Assembly: GCA_964386325.1 (NCBI GenBank)
Contig: CAYLQY010000008.1
Span: 62,001-126,000 of the forward strand
From: Anaerorhabdus sp964386325
GTDB lineage: Bacteria; Bacillota_I; Bacilli_A; Erysipelotrichales; Erysipelotrichaceae
Direction: 5' to 3'
Length of the DNA stretch: 64,000 nt
Shown: piece by piece, positions 18,504 to 27,151 of the stretch
Numbering within the stretch: position 1 is the first letter of the stretch
Layout: each line of letters begins with the position of its first letter
Position numbers and translations under genes: made by a program
The notes under the pieces: generated by a model
Database searches by the model: none
What the model was told of the DNA's origin: nothing
Seen by the model: the letters and a program-made list of their open reading frames with translations, nothing else

Positions 18504-19686
18504 GGTCTTTCACCAAATCATTTAAAGCCATCTCTAAACGATCTAATCCTTCTTTTAGTATTTCAAAGCTTGTAGAGAAACAAATACGCACATGACCTTC
18601 GGCACCAGGACCAAAGAATTTTACAGTCCCCGGAACCAACGCAAGCTTCGCGTGTTCTTTTAAATAATCTACAAACTCCTCAGAACCCATTTTCGTTTCC
18701 GTAATATTTGGAAACAACAAATAAGTTGCTTCTGGTTTATGACAATGAATTAATGGCATTTTAGCTATACGTTCTAAAGCATAGTCACGATTCTTTTTCA
18801 AATAGTCGACAAATTCATCTGTCCAGTAATAACATTTTTCAACACACGTTTGCATCGCTATTTGCGAAAGTGATGTAATACCACCTGCCGTACTCATGAC
18901 GAATGAATTATCAATGCACTTTTGAAAAACTTCATCATTATGCGTATACAAAATACCAGCACGAAGCCCTGCTATTCCAAATGCTTTTGAAAATCCATAA
19001 ACGCTCACAATCTTTTGATCCATTTCACTATCTAAATTAAGTATTGATTGAAATTGTTTTTCTGGATATACAATATCCGACCAAATTTCATCATTCATAA
19101 TCCATAGATCGTATTTCTTTGCTAATGCTAATAAGAATTCTAAGTCTTCTTTGGTATACATATACCCCAACGGATTGTGCGGATTACATAATGTTAGCAT
19201 TCTTGTTTTATTTGTAATATAAGATTCTACATGAGATAAATCAATGTTTGTTCCATTAAATTTCATCGGCACAAAAACCGGCGTTGCTTTCGCAGATAAG
19301 ATGGCATCTTTAAACAAATAATCTTGAGGATCAAATACAATTGCCTCATCACCTTCATTTAATAATGTTTGTGTTGTCACAAACATTGCCCGTGCCGCTG
19401 AGTCAATCGGCAAAATATTAGAGGGTGCAATCATTTCATTTTTTCTTTCTTTAAGCGCCTTTGAAATTGCCTCACACACACCAGGAAGACCTAGTTTAGG
19501 TGTATATGATAAATAACCATCTTGAATGTACTGAATTAAATCATCTTGAATTTCTTGAGCGATTGGAAAATCTGGATCTGCTGCTGTAAGTGGAATAATT
19601 CCTTCTTCTACTTCTGCCCAACGATAATTAAAAGCTTTCTTCTTTAGTACTTCTAACTTTACTTTGCTGTGATCAAATACATTCAT
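18496..19686 (-). CDS. PLP-dependent aminotransferase / C-S lyase, MalY-PatB type
   Basis: About 396 residues. The start is the ATG of a TAATG overlap with the upstream M24 gene, behind GGAGGAAAAAAG. The PLP lysine is in SVYGFSKAFGIAGLRAG near residue 230, with DEIWSDIVYP and NPHNPLGYMYT upstream. The DEIWSD motif and the AADPDFPIAQEI N-terminus (AADMDF in relatives) resemble the MalY/PatB branch, which includes cystathionine beta-lyases and aminotransferases. It lies between M24 and M29 peptidases, so it probably acts on amino acids freed from peptides. Reaction type is not certain. Confidence 0.88.
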   Translation of the reverse strand: MNVFDHSKVKLEVLKKKAFNYRWAEVEEGIIPLTAADPDFPIAQEIQDDLIQYIQDGYLSYTPKLGLPGVCEAISKALKERKNEMIAPSNILPIDSAARAMFVTTQTLLNEGDEAIVFDPQDYLFKDAILSAKATPVFVPMKFNGTNIDLSHVESYITNKTRMLTLCNPHNPLGYMYTKEDLEFLLALAKKYDLWIMNDEIWSDIVYPEKQFQSILNLDSEMDQKIVSVYGFSKAFGIAGLRAGILYTHNDEVFQKCIDNSFVMSTAGGITSLSQIAMQTCVEKCYYWTDEFVDYLKKNRDYALERIAKMPLIHCHKPEATYLLFPNITETKMGSEEFVDYLKEHAKLALVPGTVKFFGPGAEGHVRICFSTSFEILKEGLDRLEMALNDLVKDHD

Positions 19687-20876
19687 TACTTTTTTCCTCC
19701 ACATAAATATATTTCAGGTTGTCGTGTTGTTAAATATTCTGTTTTGTCTTCTAAAATGATTGCCATATCTTCTTGACCGATGTTACCATCTTCAAAAAGA
19801 ATATTAATATCTACTGTAAACACATTTTGAATTTCTAAGTTCGCCTCAACACGTCCTAAATATCTCTCCCAACGTGGCCCCATCATAACACCACCATCAT
19901 GAGTTTCACGTCCAACTTGATGACCGAAACCAAAATTGAAATCAGGATACCCAAATTCTTTAACCACTTCACGTGCTCTTTCATCTGGTACATAAGCTGG
20001 TGTGTTTGGTCTCATCATTTTGAGTCCTTCATCTTGCGCATGTTGAATATTACGTAAAGCTTCTTGATATTTTTTAGGAGCTTCTTTTTCATCATCTTTT
20101 AAAACATAGTAAACGCGTTGAATATCACTACAATAATCATGCATCTTAACACCAAAATCTAATGTAACTAAATTTCCTTTTTTAACTTGATATTCTCCAG
20201 GTCCTGCATGACCCCCTGGTACCTGTGGCAACATAACCCCCGGATTATGTTTTATCTCCCACGCATTATCTCCTTGATAGAGCGAAATTCTTTCTTGGCA
20301 AAAACGATGAATATCAATTTGTGATTTACCTTCTTCAATAAAATCTTTCGCTTCTACTAGTATCTTTTCGGTAACTTTTATCGCTTCTTTAATCGCCCAT
20401 ACTTCACTCGGTGTTTTTCTTCCTCGTAGCTTATTCACAATTGAGGAAGATGAAATTATATCTCCTTGATAGTTTGCTTCTTTAAAATATTCTTGAAACT
20501 CTAACCATAATCCATGTGTTAACCCATCAGCAGCTACATCCATTGAATAATTCATCGCTATTGTCTTTGGTTGATATTTGTTTAAGCATTCAAAGAATTT
20601 TTCTTTAAAACTCTTATCATAGGTTAAAACTTCATCATATATTCCCATTTGTGACATACCATAAGAATCTAAATGCCCTGCCAAACAAACCACTTCATCT
20701 TTCGTTACAAAGATACAAGTCAAACCTCCAAACTCAAGTGTTGAAATCAAAGGAAGAACGGGTTCACTATTCATTCCTGTTTCTCTTCCAACGGTTAACC
20801 ATAAATCTACATTCTCTTCTTGAACTATCTTTTTTGCCTGTTCGATTTTCTCTTTTTGTATCATTTTCTTATCCAT
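19686..20876 (-). CDS. M24 family metallopeptidase-like protein with a substituted metal ligand, paralogue 4
   Basis: A 396-residue creatinase-fold protein. Four of five metal ligands match: D240 in TLDFG, D251 in CSDIQRVYY, H319 in GHQVGRETHDGG and E369 in GQEDMAI. The fourth position, Glu in the FTIEP/FTLEP motif of the other copies, is Asp here (D356 in FTVDIN), and the following Pro is lost. Asp can still bind metal, so the enzyme may be active with changed preference, or impaired. The start is uncertain: an ATG four codons downstream has about equal support. It leads a three-gene unit with an aminotransferase and the M29 aminopeptidase. Confidence 0.88.
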   Translation of the reverse strand: MDKKMIQKEKIEQAKKIVQEENVDLWLTVGRETGMNSEPVLPLISTLEFGGLTCIFVTKDEVVCLAGHLDSYGMSQMGIYDEVLTYDKSFKEKFFECLNKYQPKTIAMNYSMDVAADGLTHGLWLEFQEYFKEANYQGDIISSSSIVNKLRGRKTPSEVWAIKEAIKVTEKILVEAKDFIEEGKSQIDIHRFCQERISLYQGDNAWEIKHNPGVMLPQVPGGHAGPGEYQVKKGNLVTLDFGVKMHDYCSDIQRVYYVLKDDEKEAPKKYQEALRNIQHAQDEGLKMMRPNTPAYVPDERAREVVKEFGYPDFNFGFGHQVGRETHDGGVMMGPRWERYLGRVEANLEIQNVFTVDINILFEDGNIGQEDMAIILEDKTEYLTTRQPEIYLCGGKK

Positions 20877-20927
20877 ACCTTTCTATACAAAGAGCTATTT
20901 TTCATTCAATTTATTTTATAAATTGTT

Positions 20928-20938
20928 GTGACAGTCAC
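20928..20938. promoter_or_regulatory. Short palindrome upstream of M24 paralogue 4
   Basis: GTGAC-A-GTCAC is a perfect 5+5 dyad about 52 bases before the start codon. It could be an operator, but no clear promoter hexamers surround it. Confidence 0.3.
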
Positions 20939-21033
20939 GACCCAACTTCCCTAACTGTCTCTTTATAAAAATTATTTACGACAATAATAACCTATAATTT
21001 TATAAATTAAAAGAACTTAATTTTACAAGAATA

Positions 21034-21058
21034 TAAAAAGTGAGCTTTCACTCACTTT
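21034..21058 (-). terminator. Rho-independent terminator of the yhf-like operon
   Basis: AAGTGAG, six-base loop, CTCACTT and TTTATATT on the minus strand. The upper part of the stem overlaps the last codons of the mutase-like gene. Confidence 0.8.
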
Positions 21059-22265
21059 GTAGTAATGATAAAAATGATTCCCCATTTTGCGGAGCTTGCA
21101 CTCCAAAATAGTCACACACTGTTGCCCCAACATCACTTAAAGATTTCCTTAAACCAATATCAATTGATACTAAGTTTTTCTTGTAAATCAAAAGTGGAAC
21201 ATTTTCGCGTGTATGCCTATTATGCCCAATATTTGGATCATTTCCATGATCTGCCATCACCAATAAAATATCATTATCATCCAATAATTCAATGATGGTT
21301 CCAATCTTTTCATCGGCAATTTCTAATAATTCTTTATACCATTTTGCATCTTGACTATGACCAGCTAAATCCGTTTCTTGAACATTGGTACATAGAAATC
21401 CATGTTGAATATTCTTTAATTCTTCAATCGTTAAATCTAAAACATCTTTTGTCGAAACACATGAAACTGACTTTCCTTTTTCATTAATTATTACATCCGC
21501 AACTTTACCAAACAGTGAAACATTTATTCCTTCACGCGTTAAAATTGTAGGTGCCTGTACAGAGTTATCCACCCCATAACCTAAATGTCTACATTCATAT
21601 CCTTTTTCATAAGATTTAGATTTTACGGCATGAATTCCAATAAACGTGTCTTGGCGAGTTTCTTCCGCATTTAAAATATCTTCAAGAGTTGTCATGGTTC
21701 CACCAAAAGGAATGACACGATTTACTTGTACCACTTCTCGTACTCTCTTTGCGATTTCCAATTCTTTTTCAAACGAAAGAAGTGATAAAGGTGCTGTGCA
21801 ATTATAAGCCATACCTAAATCCGCATCAATATTATCCGCAACTGTACAATACTTATCCACAAGTAGATAGCGAAGATTTCCATTCTTCCTAACTTCAACT
21901 TGATGACCACTTTGTAGTAAATGTTCCTTTACTTCATCAACTTTTTGTTGAAAAGGCATCGTCAACGGTATTTTAGGAAGCGTGCCCATGATTTCTTGGT
22001 GTCCCATAAATGTATCCGCACCATAATGCATCAATTCACTTTTACCAAATACCGCCTCCGCATTGAACTTCATGCATTCGCTTTCTTTACCAAAAGCATT
22101 CATGAGCCCTAGTCGTTCAAGGTTCGGAAGTTTTAGCCTAGGAAAATCATTTAAGATACTACCTAATGTACTACTAACTTCATCTCCTGGTCTTGCAACT
22201 TTCGCATCACTCATCGCACCAATTCCAAAACCATCTAAAACCAAAACGACAAATCGTTTCTTCAT
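21048..22265 (-). CDS. yhfW: Phosphopentomutase-like metalloenzyme (YhfW type)
   Basis: A 405-residue alkaline-phosphatase-superfamily protein resembling phosphopentomutase. Visible are LVLDGFGIGAMSDA at the N-terminus with the metal Asp (D11), STLGSI with the presumed phospho-acceptor Thr (T33), GADTFMGHQEIMG, DLAGHSQD, and ADHGNDP followed by GHNRHTRENVP. It is distinguished from DeoB by context: it is the last gene of an operon matching E. coli yhfS-Z in content. The substrate is unknown. Its ATG overlaps the yhfX stop in TAATG. Confidence 0.85.
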   Translation of the reverse strand: MKKRFVVLVLDGFGIGAMSDAKVARPGDEVSSTLGSILNDFPRLKLPNLERLGLMNAFGKESECMKFNAEAVFGKSELMHYGADTFMGHQEIMGTLPKIPLTMPFQQKVDEVKEHLLQSGHQVEVRKNGNLRYLLVDKYCTVADNIDADLGMAYNCTAPLSLLSFEKELEIAKRVREVVQVNRVIPFGGTMTTLEDILNAEETRQDTFIGIHAVKSKSYEKGYECRHLGYGVDNSVQAPTILTREGINVSLFGKVADVIINEKGKSVSCVSTKDVLDLTIEELKNIQHGFLCTNVQETDLAGHSQDAKWYKELLEIADEKIGTIIELLDDNDILLVMADHGNDPNIGHNRHTRENVPLLIYKKNLVSIDIGLRKSLSDVGATVCDYFGVQAPQNGESFLSLLQSE

Positions 22266-23410
22266 TATCTTATGTCTCCTAGACTATTATATCGCCCTAT
22301 TATCTTAGGTTCATCGCTATGAATACCACTCACTAAAACAACATCACTTCTTGTCACAAAGATTTGAAAACGAAATGCCATAATCACTGGATCTCCAACA
22401 TTAAACATTTGTTCAAGTTCAAAGTGATAGTCAATACTATCTAAAGTAGGTGGATTAACTTTACACCGCACAAGATTTTTTGTGACTAAAGCATTTTCCA
22501 TATGTGATCGTCGATAATGACCACCCCCAAAACAATACGAATGTCCTTCTAGATTATGCGATATCTCACTGAGATATAAAACACTTGGTATTTCAGTTTC
22601 ATCTTTATAAGCATGCAAGGGTGTTGTCCCTGTTAGTCCATGACCTGGTTCACCACTTGTAGAACCAACGCTCGCCATCTCATGGATGGTTGAAACACAT
22701 GTTGTACTTGGCGTGTTTAAATTATCAATGTCAATTCCATGTTCACTTAGAATATCTTTTGCTTTTAATACAGTAAATAAATTTTCCGTTGGTTTATTTT
22801 CACCTTTAGATTCATCATAAAGAAAACATGGGAAGGAGGTGACGCCTTTAATAGTCAAATTTTCTAACTGCTTTATTTCTTGAATGACTTCATCTAAATC
22901 ATCTAACATGAATCCAGCAGTTTGCCCACTGTAAATCAAATCATCTTTTCCGATAACGCGAATTAATATTTTTTGTATTTTATTCGCTGCTTTTGCACAC
23001 GCATTTATTTCTCTCGCTTTATCAATTGTATATACTGTGAAATACTCACAACCATAATCAACCAGCTTTTGAATCATTGCTTTGGGTGGTTGAACTAAAT
23101 GTCCTACATTACAAATTGGAACTTGGTGTTTCATCATTACTTCAGCTTCTTTAAAATCAACAACAACTGCTCCATCATACCCTAAACGAATTAATTCTTT
23201 TGCAATGTATGGATTTCTTCCCAATTGTTTCAACATGAAATACATATGCATGTTGTTTTTCTTTGCTTCAGCTAAAATTGCTTTGGCATTTTCTAGAAGC
23301 ATATCCATATCTACCACGTAGGTATCGGGCATGATTTCATTCTTTGCATGCAAATCAATTGCCGCTTGTATTAATTGGGGATTTCTTGTTAATAACTTTT
23401 CTACAAACAT
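22265..23410 (-). CDS. yhfX: Alanine racemase-like PLP protein (YhfX type)
   Basis: A 381-residue fold-type-III PLP protein. The N-terminal TIM barrel carries the PLP lysine in FMLKQLGRNP (K61) after TYVVDMDMLLENAKAI, and the glycine-rich SVGSTSGEPGHG segment near residue 245 probably binds the cofactor phosphate. It differs from Alr in lacking recognisable active-site Tyr of the C-terminal domain and matches E. coli YhfX in size and context. Reaction unknown; racemisation or decarboxylation of an amino-acid-like intermediate are options. It overlaps yhfS by ten bases and yhfW by one. Confidence 0.85.
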   Translation of the reverse strand: MFVEKLLTRNPQLIQAAIDLHAKNEIMPDTYVVDMDMLLENAKAILAEAKKNNMHMYFMLKQLGRNPYIAKELIRLGYDGAVVVDFKEAEVMMKHQVPICNVGHLVQPPKAMIQKLVDYGCEYFTVYTIDKAREINACAKAANKIQKILIRVIGKDDLIYSGQTAGFMLDDLDEVIQEIKQLENLTIKGVTSFPCFLYDESKGENKPTENLFTVLKAKDILSEHGIDIDNLNTPSTTCVSTIHEMASVGSTSGEPGHGLTGTTPLHAYKDETEIPSVLYLSEISHNLEGHSYCFGGGHYRRSHMENALVTKNLVRCKVNPPTLDSIDYHFELEQMFNVGDPVIMAFRFQIFVTRSDVVLVSGIHSDEPKIIGRYNSLGDIR

Positions 23411-24501
23411 GATGTCACCGCTTGTATACTTTCTTCTAAAATTCGTAAAACTGTATTCTTTCCAGCACGCATCGGATTAATGCGAATCATTCTTTTCTTC
23501 AACGTTGGATCCGCTTTTAGGAATGTCCCTGAAACGCGATAAAACATTGGTACTAATTCATACTTGGATTCCGCACCTACAGGATTTGGAGCTGCACCAC
23601 GTTTCTCTGCTTCGACTAACACTTCTTCAGCAATTTCTTCGTCGAACTCTACAAGTAAAACTTTTGATTGAGCATTCGCAAGAAATGCATTCTTCACATG
23701 TGGAATTTTTCCACAATTCAATGTTTCAACTAATAACTCATTTTGTTCTGCTTGGATTGCAAGAGCTACTGGTGCATAAACTAAGCCCCGTAGTACTTCC
23801 ATTGCTTGCCAACCTTGAACTTTGCTTCCACCAGAATAATTCATCTTTTCAACACGGTCAATATACATTTGTTTACCCACCAGAATCCCAACCCCTTCTG
23901 GTCCTAATAATTTAAATGATGAAAACCCTGATAAATCTGCACCGCACTCAACGCCAATTTTATCAACCTTCATTACCGCATAGTTATCATCAGTAAGAAT
24001 TGGAACATCTTGATGTTTTTGAATTACTCCAATGACTTCTTCCATATCGTACTGATCATCTAATTTTTGTCTGGTGTACTGTATTAACGCGCCATCAATT
24101 TTTTCTGTCATTAAAACTTTTTCTACATCGTGTAAATCATTAAAATCTGCTTCTACTATTTTTAAATTCAATCCTTGAATTGATGTTTCCGTCGTTGGAT
24201 AAATTGGTGCTTTATGTACGAGTATTGTCTGATTTGGTTTAAGCATTGAAAGTAGTCCCCAACGAAGCGCTCCAGTTCCAGCACCCGTCACAAGAATACA
24301 TGCTTCCGCATTGAAATATCGTGCTAATACTTTTTCAACTTTCGCAGCAGTCTTCGGCTTATTAATTCCCGCAACTACACCTAAATCACCCAAGGATAAT
24401 ATTTCTGTACCATTAAACTCTTTACAAATTTCATCGATTAAAGTGAATTGTTTTTCTTTTGCATTCTCCAATGTAATTGATTGAAGTGGATATGTTTTCA
24501 T
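23401..24501 (-). CDS. yhfS: Aminotransferase-fold PLP protein (YhfS type)
   Basis: A 366-residue fold-type-I PLP enzyme. The cofactor lysine is K197 in FSSFKLLGPEGVG, with a TDDNY aspartate (around residue 171) upstream and a VTGAGTGALRWG phosphate-binding turn near 71. It resembles cysteine-desulfurase/selenocysteine-synthase-like enzymes and matches E. coli YhfS. It is two bases after the phosphotriesterase-homology gene. With YhfX it gives the operon two PLP enzymes of different folds, which suggests sequential steps on an amino compound. The actual reaction is unknown. Confidence 0.85.
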   Translation of the reverse strand: MKTYPLQSITLENAKEKQFTLIDEICKEFNGTEILSLGDLGVVAGINKPKTAAKVEKVLARYFNAEACILVTGAGTGALRWGLLSMLKPNQTILVHKAPIYPTTETSIQGLNLKIVEADFNDLHDVEKVLMTEKIDGALIQYTRQKLDDQYDMEEVIGVIQKHQDVPILTDDNYAVMKVDKIGVECGADLSGFSSFKLLGPEGVGILVGKQMYIDRVEKMNYSGGSKVQGWQAMEVLRGLVYAPVALAIQAEQNELLVETLNCGKIPHVKNAFLANAQSKVLLVEFDEEIAEEVLVEAEKRGAAPNPVGAESKYELVPMFYRVSGTFLKADPTLKKRMIRINPMRAGKNTVLRILEESIQAVTSCL

Positions 24502-24503
24502 AG

Positions 24504-25355
24504 CTAAGCCTCCATTATTTCTGTAAAGTTATTACACATAATTTGTTCTAGTGAATTTTCTGTAATTCCTTTTTCTTTCAACAGTGGCACAAAAGTGTCT
24601 ATTAAATAAGAGAACCCATGACCACCATTCTTTTTTAAATGTGATTGTCTTGTGCAATCCATTGACATGAATAGTTGTTTTTCATAACCTAATTCTATAA
24701 GTCTTTTTATATATTCTGCTTGAATATCATCCGAGCAATATTTTTCTTTTCCAATGGTATCAAATGCAACATTCACACCCTGTTTTACTAATTCCAAAAT
24801 CATATCAAAATCTTTAGCAAGGGCAACATGACTGATAATAACTTTTCTAAGATTGACATTTCTATCTTTGAAAAATTGTACCTGCTCGTTTGCGAAAGTT
24901 CCTAACGTTGTGTGTGTGATAATAATACAATTCGTTTTCGCATGTGCTAAACATGCTGCCTCAAATACTTTGTTTTCATTTTCAGTCATTTGATTTTCGC
25001 TTGTACCTATTTCTCCAACAATTTTAGCCCCACAATTCAAATCATGAATCATGACTTGTACTAGTTGTTCAATTGTTTTTTCATTCACTTCACTAGGTAG
25101 AAAAGGATCTTTGTAGTAACCTGTTGAATTAATAATTTTGATACCAATTTCTTCCTCTATCTTTTTGTTGATTACCCAATCAACACCCATTCCATGATTT
25201 GAACAATCAACGATACGGGTTACTCCTTTTTCCTTTAACACTTTCAATTCATCAAGTGCTTCTTCATATAAATTCAAATAACAATCTTTATTATTTTTAC
25301 CTTTCGATAAATCTAAAACAATGTGTTCATGTGAATAAGTAATATTTTCAAGCAT
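24504..25355 (-). CDS. php: Phosphotriesterase homology protein
   Basis: A 283-residue amidohydrolase-superfamily TIM barrel. All metal ligands expected for the Php branch are visible: H9 and H11 in SHEHI, E115 in GEIGTSE (Glu replaces the carbamylated Lys of true phosphotriesterases, as in E. coli Php), H148 in ITHTTLG, H176 in ISHVAL and D233 in MDCTRQSH. Relatives hydrolyse lactones, phosphoesters or acetylated sugars. Position in the yhf-like operon between the PRD gene and yhfS fits. The real substrate is not known. Confidence 0.88.
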   Translation of the reverse strand: MLENITYSHEHIVLDLSKGKNNKDCYLNLYEEALDELKVLKEKGVTRIVDCSNHGMGVDWVINKKIEEEIGIKIINSTGYYKDPFLPSEVNEKTIEQLVQVMIHDLNCGAKIVGEIGTSENQMTENENKVFEAACLAHAKTNCIIITHTTLGTFANEQVQFFKDRNVNLRKVIISHVALAKDFDMILELVKQGVNVAFDTIGKEKYCSDDIQAEYIKRLIELGYEKQLFMSMDCTRQSHLKKNGGHGFSYLIDTFVPLLKEKGITENSLEQIMCNNFTEIMEA

Positions 25356-25370
25356 TATCCCACCTCTACT

Positions 25371-25712
25371 TTATTTGCTTAGTAAGTTACATAAATGAAT
25401 CAAAATATACCCTTCTTCAAAATCTTTAATTGCATGAATTACTTTCATTTCCGAAATAATTTCATTCGCTTCATTTCTTACTACTTCTTCAACAGAATCA
25501 AATATAGTTGCATCTAATTCCGCAATTTCTTGATTTTCTTTTTCTCTCGACAATACCATGGCACTGTGTGTTACAAACGTGTCCACCTTAGTAAGATCAA
25601 ATAATTCTCTCTTAACTATCAGTTCTAACCACGCCTCTATAATTTCTCTATCTGTAGAATCGATAATTCCAGATTCGACTAATAAATCTAATTTGATCTT
25701 AATTTCATTCAT
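25371..25712 (-). CDS. yhfY: Stand-alone PRD-domain protein (YhfY type)
   Basis: A 113-residue single PTS-regulation domain. The conserved histidine is in VTHSAMVLSR near residue 48 and a second is in EGYILIHLCNLL near the C-terminus, as in PRDs of antiterminators. No DNA- or RNA-binding or EII domain is attached, which matches E. coli YhfY. It may sense PTS phosphorylation state or modulate the YhfZ regulator. It starts one base after the amidase stop, with AAAGGA inside the amidase end. Confidence 0.82.
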   Translation of the reverse strand: MNEIKIKLDLLVESGIIDSTDREIIEAWLELIVKRELFDLTKVDTFVTHSAMVLSREKENQEIAELDATIFDSVEEVVRNEANEIISEMKVIHAIKDFEEGYILIHLCNLLSK

Positions 25713-25713
25713 C

Positions 25714-26730
25714 TTAAAAATATCCTTTTTTTATATATTTACTTAAATCTGCAAAATAACTTTCAATTAACTCATCTTCTTTTGTAGTTAATTTTTTTGC
25801 AATTGTCAGCATCTTCTCTATTTTTTCTTTCTTTGATTCACATATCAAAATATATGATGTCGCAAGTTTACCAGTTGGAACTACAATGCTTGTTGCCTTA
25901 ACCATGTTCGCAACTTTGCTTAAACACTTATTTGCGTTTGCTTGAATCGCTTTTGTTCGATCATCGAAATGACCAAACACCGTATCACCAAATCCTTCAG
26001 TATCAATCGGTCCTTCAATATCAATCAAACAGTCATAGCTACTCAAGTGTTCATTTAAGAAACAAATCATTTCATTTCTTGAACTTGAAGAATTAGGAAA
26101 ATTCATAGTTTCTTCATAGCCTTCAACTTTTTTACTCGCTAAAATTGAGTTTGTTTCCACTTCTTTAAAATCGGTATCTAATAAAATACTTAATCCTTTT
26201 TCAATGTAATCAATTTTTTTTGAAATCAATCCAATTGATGGATAGAACTCAATACCATCTGTTGATTTTCTGGTATATTTTTTCATCTCATCTTGTTCAA
26301 TTAACGGACAGATTAAACCAATCAAGTTCAATGCCATTGATGGAGCTAATACTGATCCCCCTCCATCTGTTCCTATGCCTAAATCATTAATACCCGCAAA
26401 CACATTGATTGCAGTACCACTTGAAGACCCTGTCATTGGCTTTGCAGTAAGGGGATTCATTAAGTTCACATCGATTGCTCTACCACCTAATGAATGCGCA
26501 TCTAAAGTATGCAATAAAAAATTACATTGTTCTAATTTTTCCACAAGCGTTCTTGGAATTTGTTCGACATCCTTAACACCGATATAATGAAGTTCATTAA
26601 TATTATTTTCATTAATCTTATCAACGACATTTCGAAAAACATAATTAACACTTTTGTATGGATTTTCTATTGCGACTAATGTCTTTTTAAAAAGCTCTTT
26701 ACTTTTTTCTAATGAATTAGCCTTGCACAT
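25714..26730 (-). CDS. Amidase-signature family hydrolase, shortened
   Basis: A 338-residue protein with the Ser-cisSer-Lys amidase triad: K53 in IGVKDVEQ, the cis-Ser in TGSSSG near residue 103, and the nucleophile S126 in GIGTDGGGSVLAP. Amidase-signature enzymes are usually 450-500 residues, so this is a compact form missing N-terminal helices and part of the C-terminal region. It is placed between yhfU and yhfY, overlapping yhfU by 14 bases. I do not know an equivalent gene in the E. coli yhf operon, so it may add an amide-cleaving step. Substrate unknown. Confidence 0.82.
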   Translation of the reverse strand: MCKANSLEKSKELFKKTLVAIENPYKSVNYVFRNVVDKINENNINELHYIGVKDVEQIPRTLVEKLEQCNFLLHTLDAHSLGGRAIDVNLMNPLTAKPMTGSSSGTAINVFAGINDLGIGTDGGGSVLAPSMALNLIGLICPLIEQDEMKKYTRKSTDGIEFYPSIGLISKKIDYIEKGLSILLDTDFKEVETNSILASKKVEGYEETMNFPNSSSSRNEMICFLNEHLSSYDCLIDIEGPIDTEGFGDTVFGHFDDRTKAIQANANKCLSKVANMVKATSIVVPTGKLATSYILICESKKEKIEKMLTIAKKLTTKEDELIESYFADLSKYIKKGYF

Positions 26731-27088
26731 TTTTAAGTAACTCTTTCATGATTACAGGGATTACTGTATGAGCTGCTTCTGGCACAAATCCAAATGCGAT
26801 TTTACCATCAGCAATTGCTTTAACGATTTCTTCGTCATCCAATACTTTACCAACCATCGCAACAGAAATACATTTGTCATAGCCAAGCATCGCAATCGCC
26901 ATTGCCAATGCACCACCTGCACCCGTTTGACAAGAACCTAAATAGTAATCAGCTGTTTTATTTTTAACTGCCATTGCTGCTTGTAAGTCACCTAAAATTT
27001 TGACTTCTACTTTTCCTTCACCAAACTCTTCAATAAGTTTTGCATTTTCATTTTTACTTAATTGTCCACCTACGACTATTTTCAACAT
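26717..27088 (-). CDS. yhfU: DUF2620 family protein (YhfU type)
   Basis: A 123-residue soluble protein with a small alpha/beta look and a glycine-rich core (YYLGSCQTGAGGALAMAIAMLG). The conserved cysteine in GSCQTGAGG could bind a ligand or cluster. E. coli YhfU is of similar size and also sits beside yhfT. No biochemical role is established. AAAAAAGGAG precedes the ATG. A hairpin in the 63-base gap to yhfT may tune expression. Confidence 0.82.
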   Translation of the reverse strand: MLKIVVGGQLSKNENAKLIEEFGEGKVEVKILGDLQAAMAVKNKTADYYLGSCQTGAGGALAMAIAMLGYDKCISVAMVGKVLDDEEIVKAIADGKIAFGFVPEAAHTVIPVIMKELLKNVQG

Positions 27089-27123
27089 AATTTTTCTCCT
27101 TTTTTATGTATTTATTATACAAA

Positions 27124-27149
27124 GATAATGCAGCTTATGCTGCATTATC
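27124..27149 (-). terminator. Hairpin between yhfT and yhfU (possible attenuator)
   Basis: The perfect 11-bp stem GATAATGCAGC / GCTGCATTATC with loop ATAA is followed by TTTGTATAAT on the minus strand. The short T-run suggests partial termination that would lower downstream enzyme genes relative to the transporter, or 3'-end protection of the yhfT message. Confidence 0.6.
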
Positions 27150-27151
27150 AC

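Noticed and set aside
21048..22265. Calling this gene phosphopentomutase (deoB)
   Set aside because: Metal motifs are shared, but no nucleoside genes are near and the gene sits in the yhf-type operon.
22265..23410. Calling this gene alanine racemase (alr)
   Set aside because: Only the N-terminal PLP barrel is shared; operon context and the missing C-terminal features point to the YhfX group.
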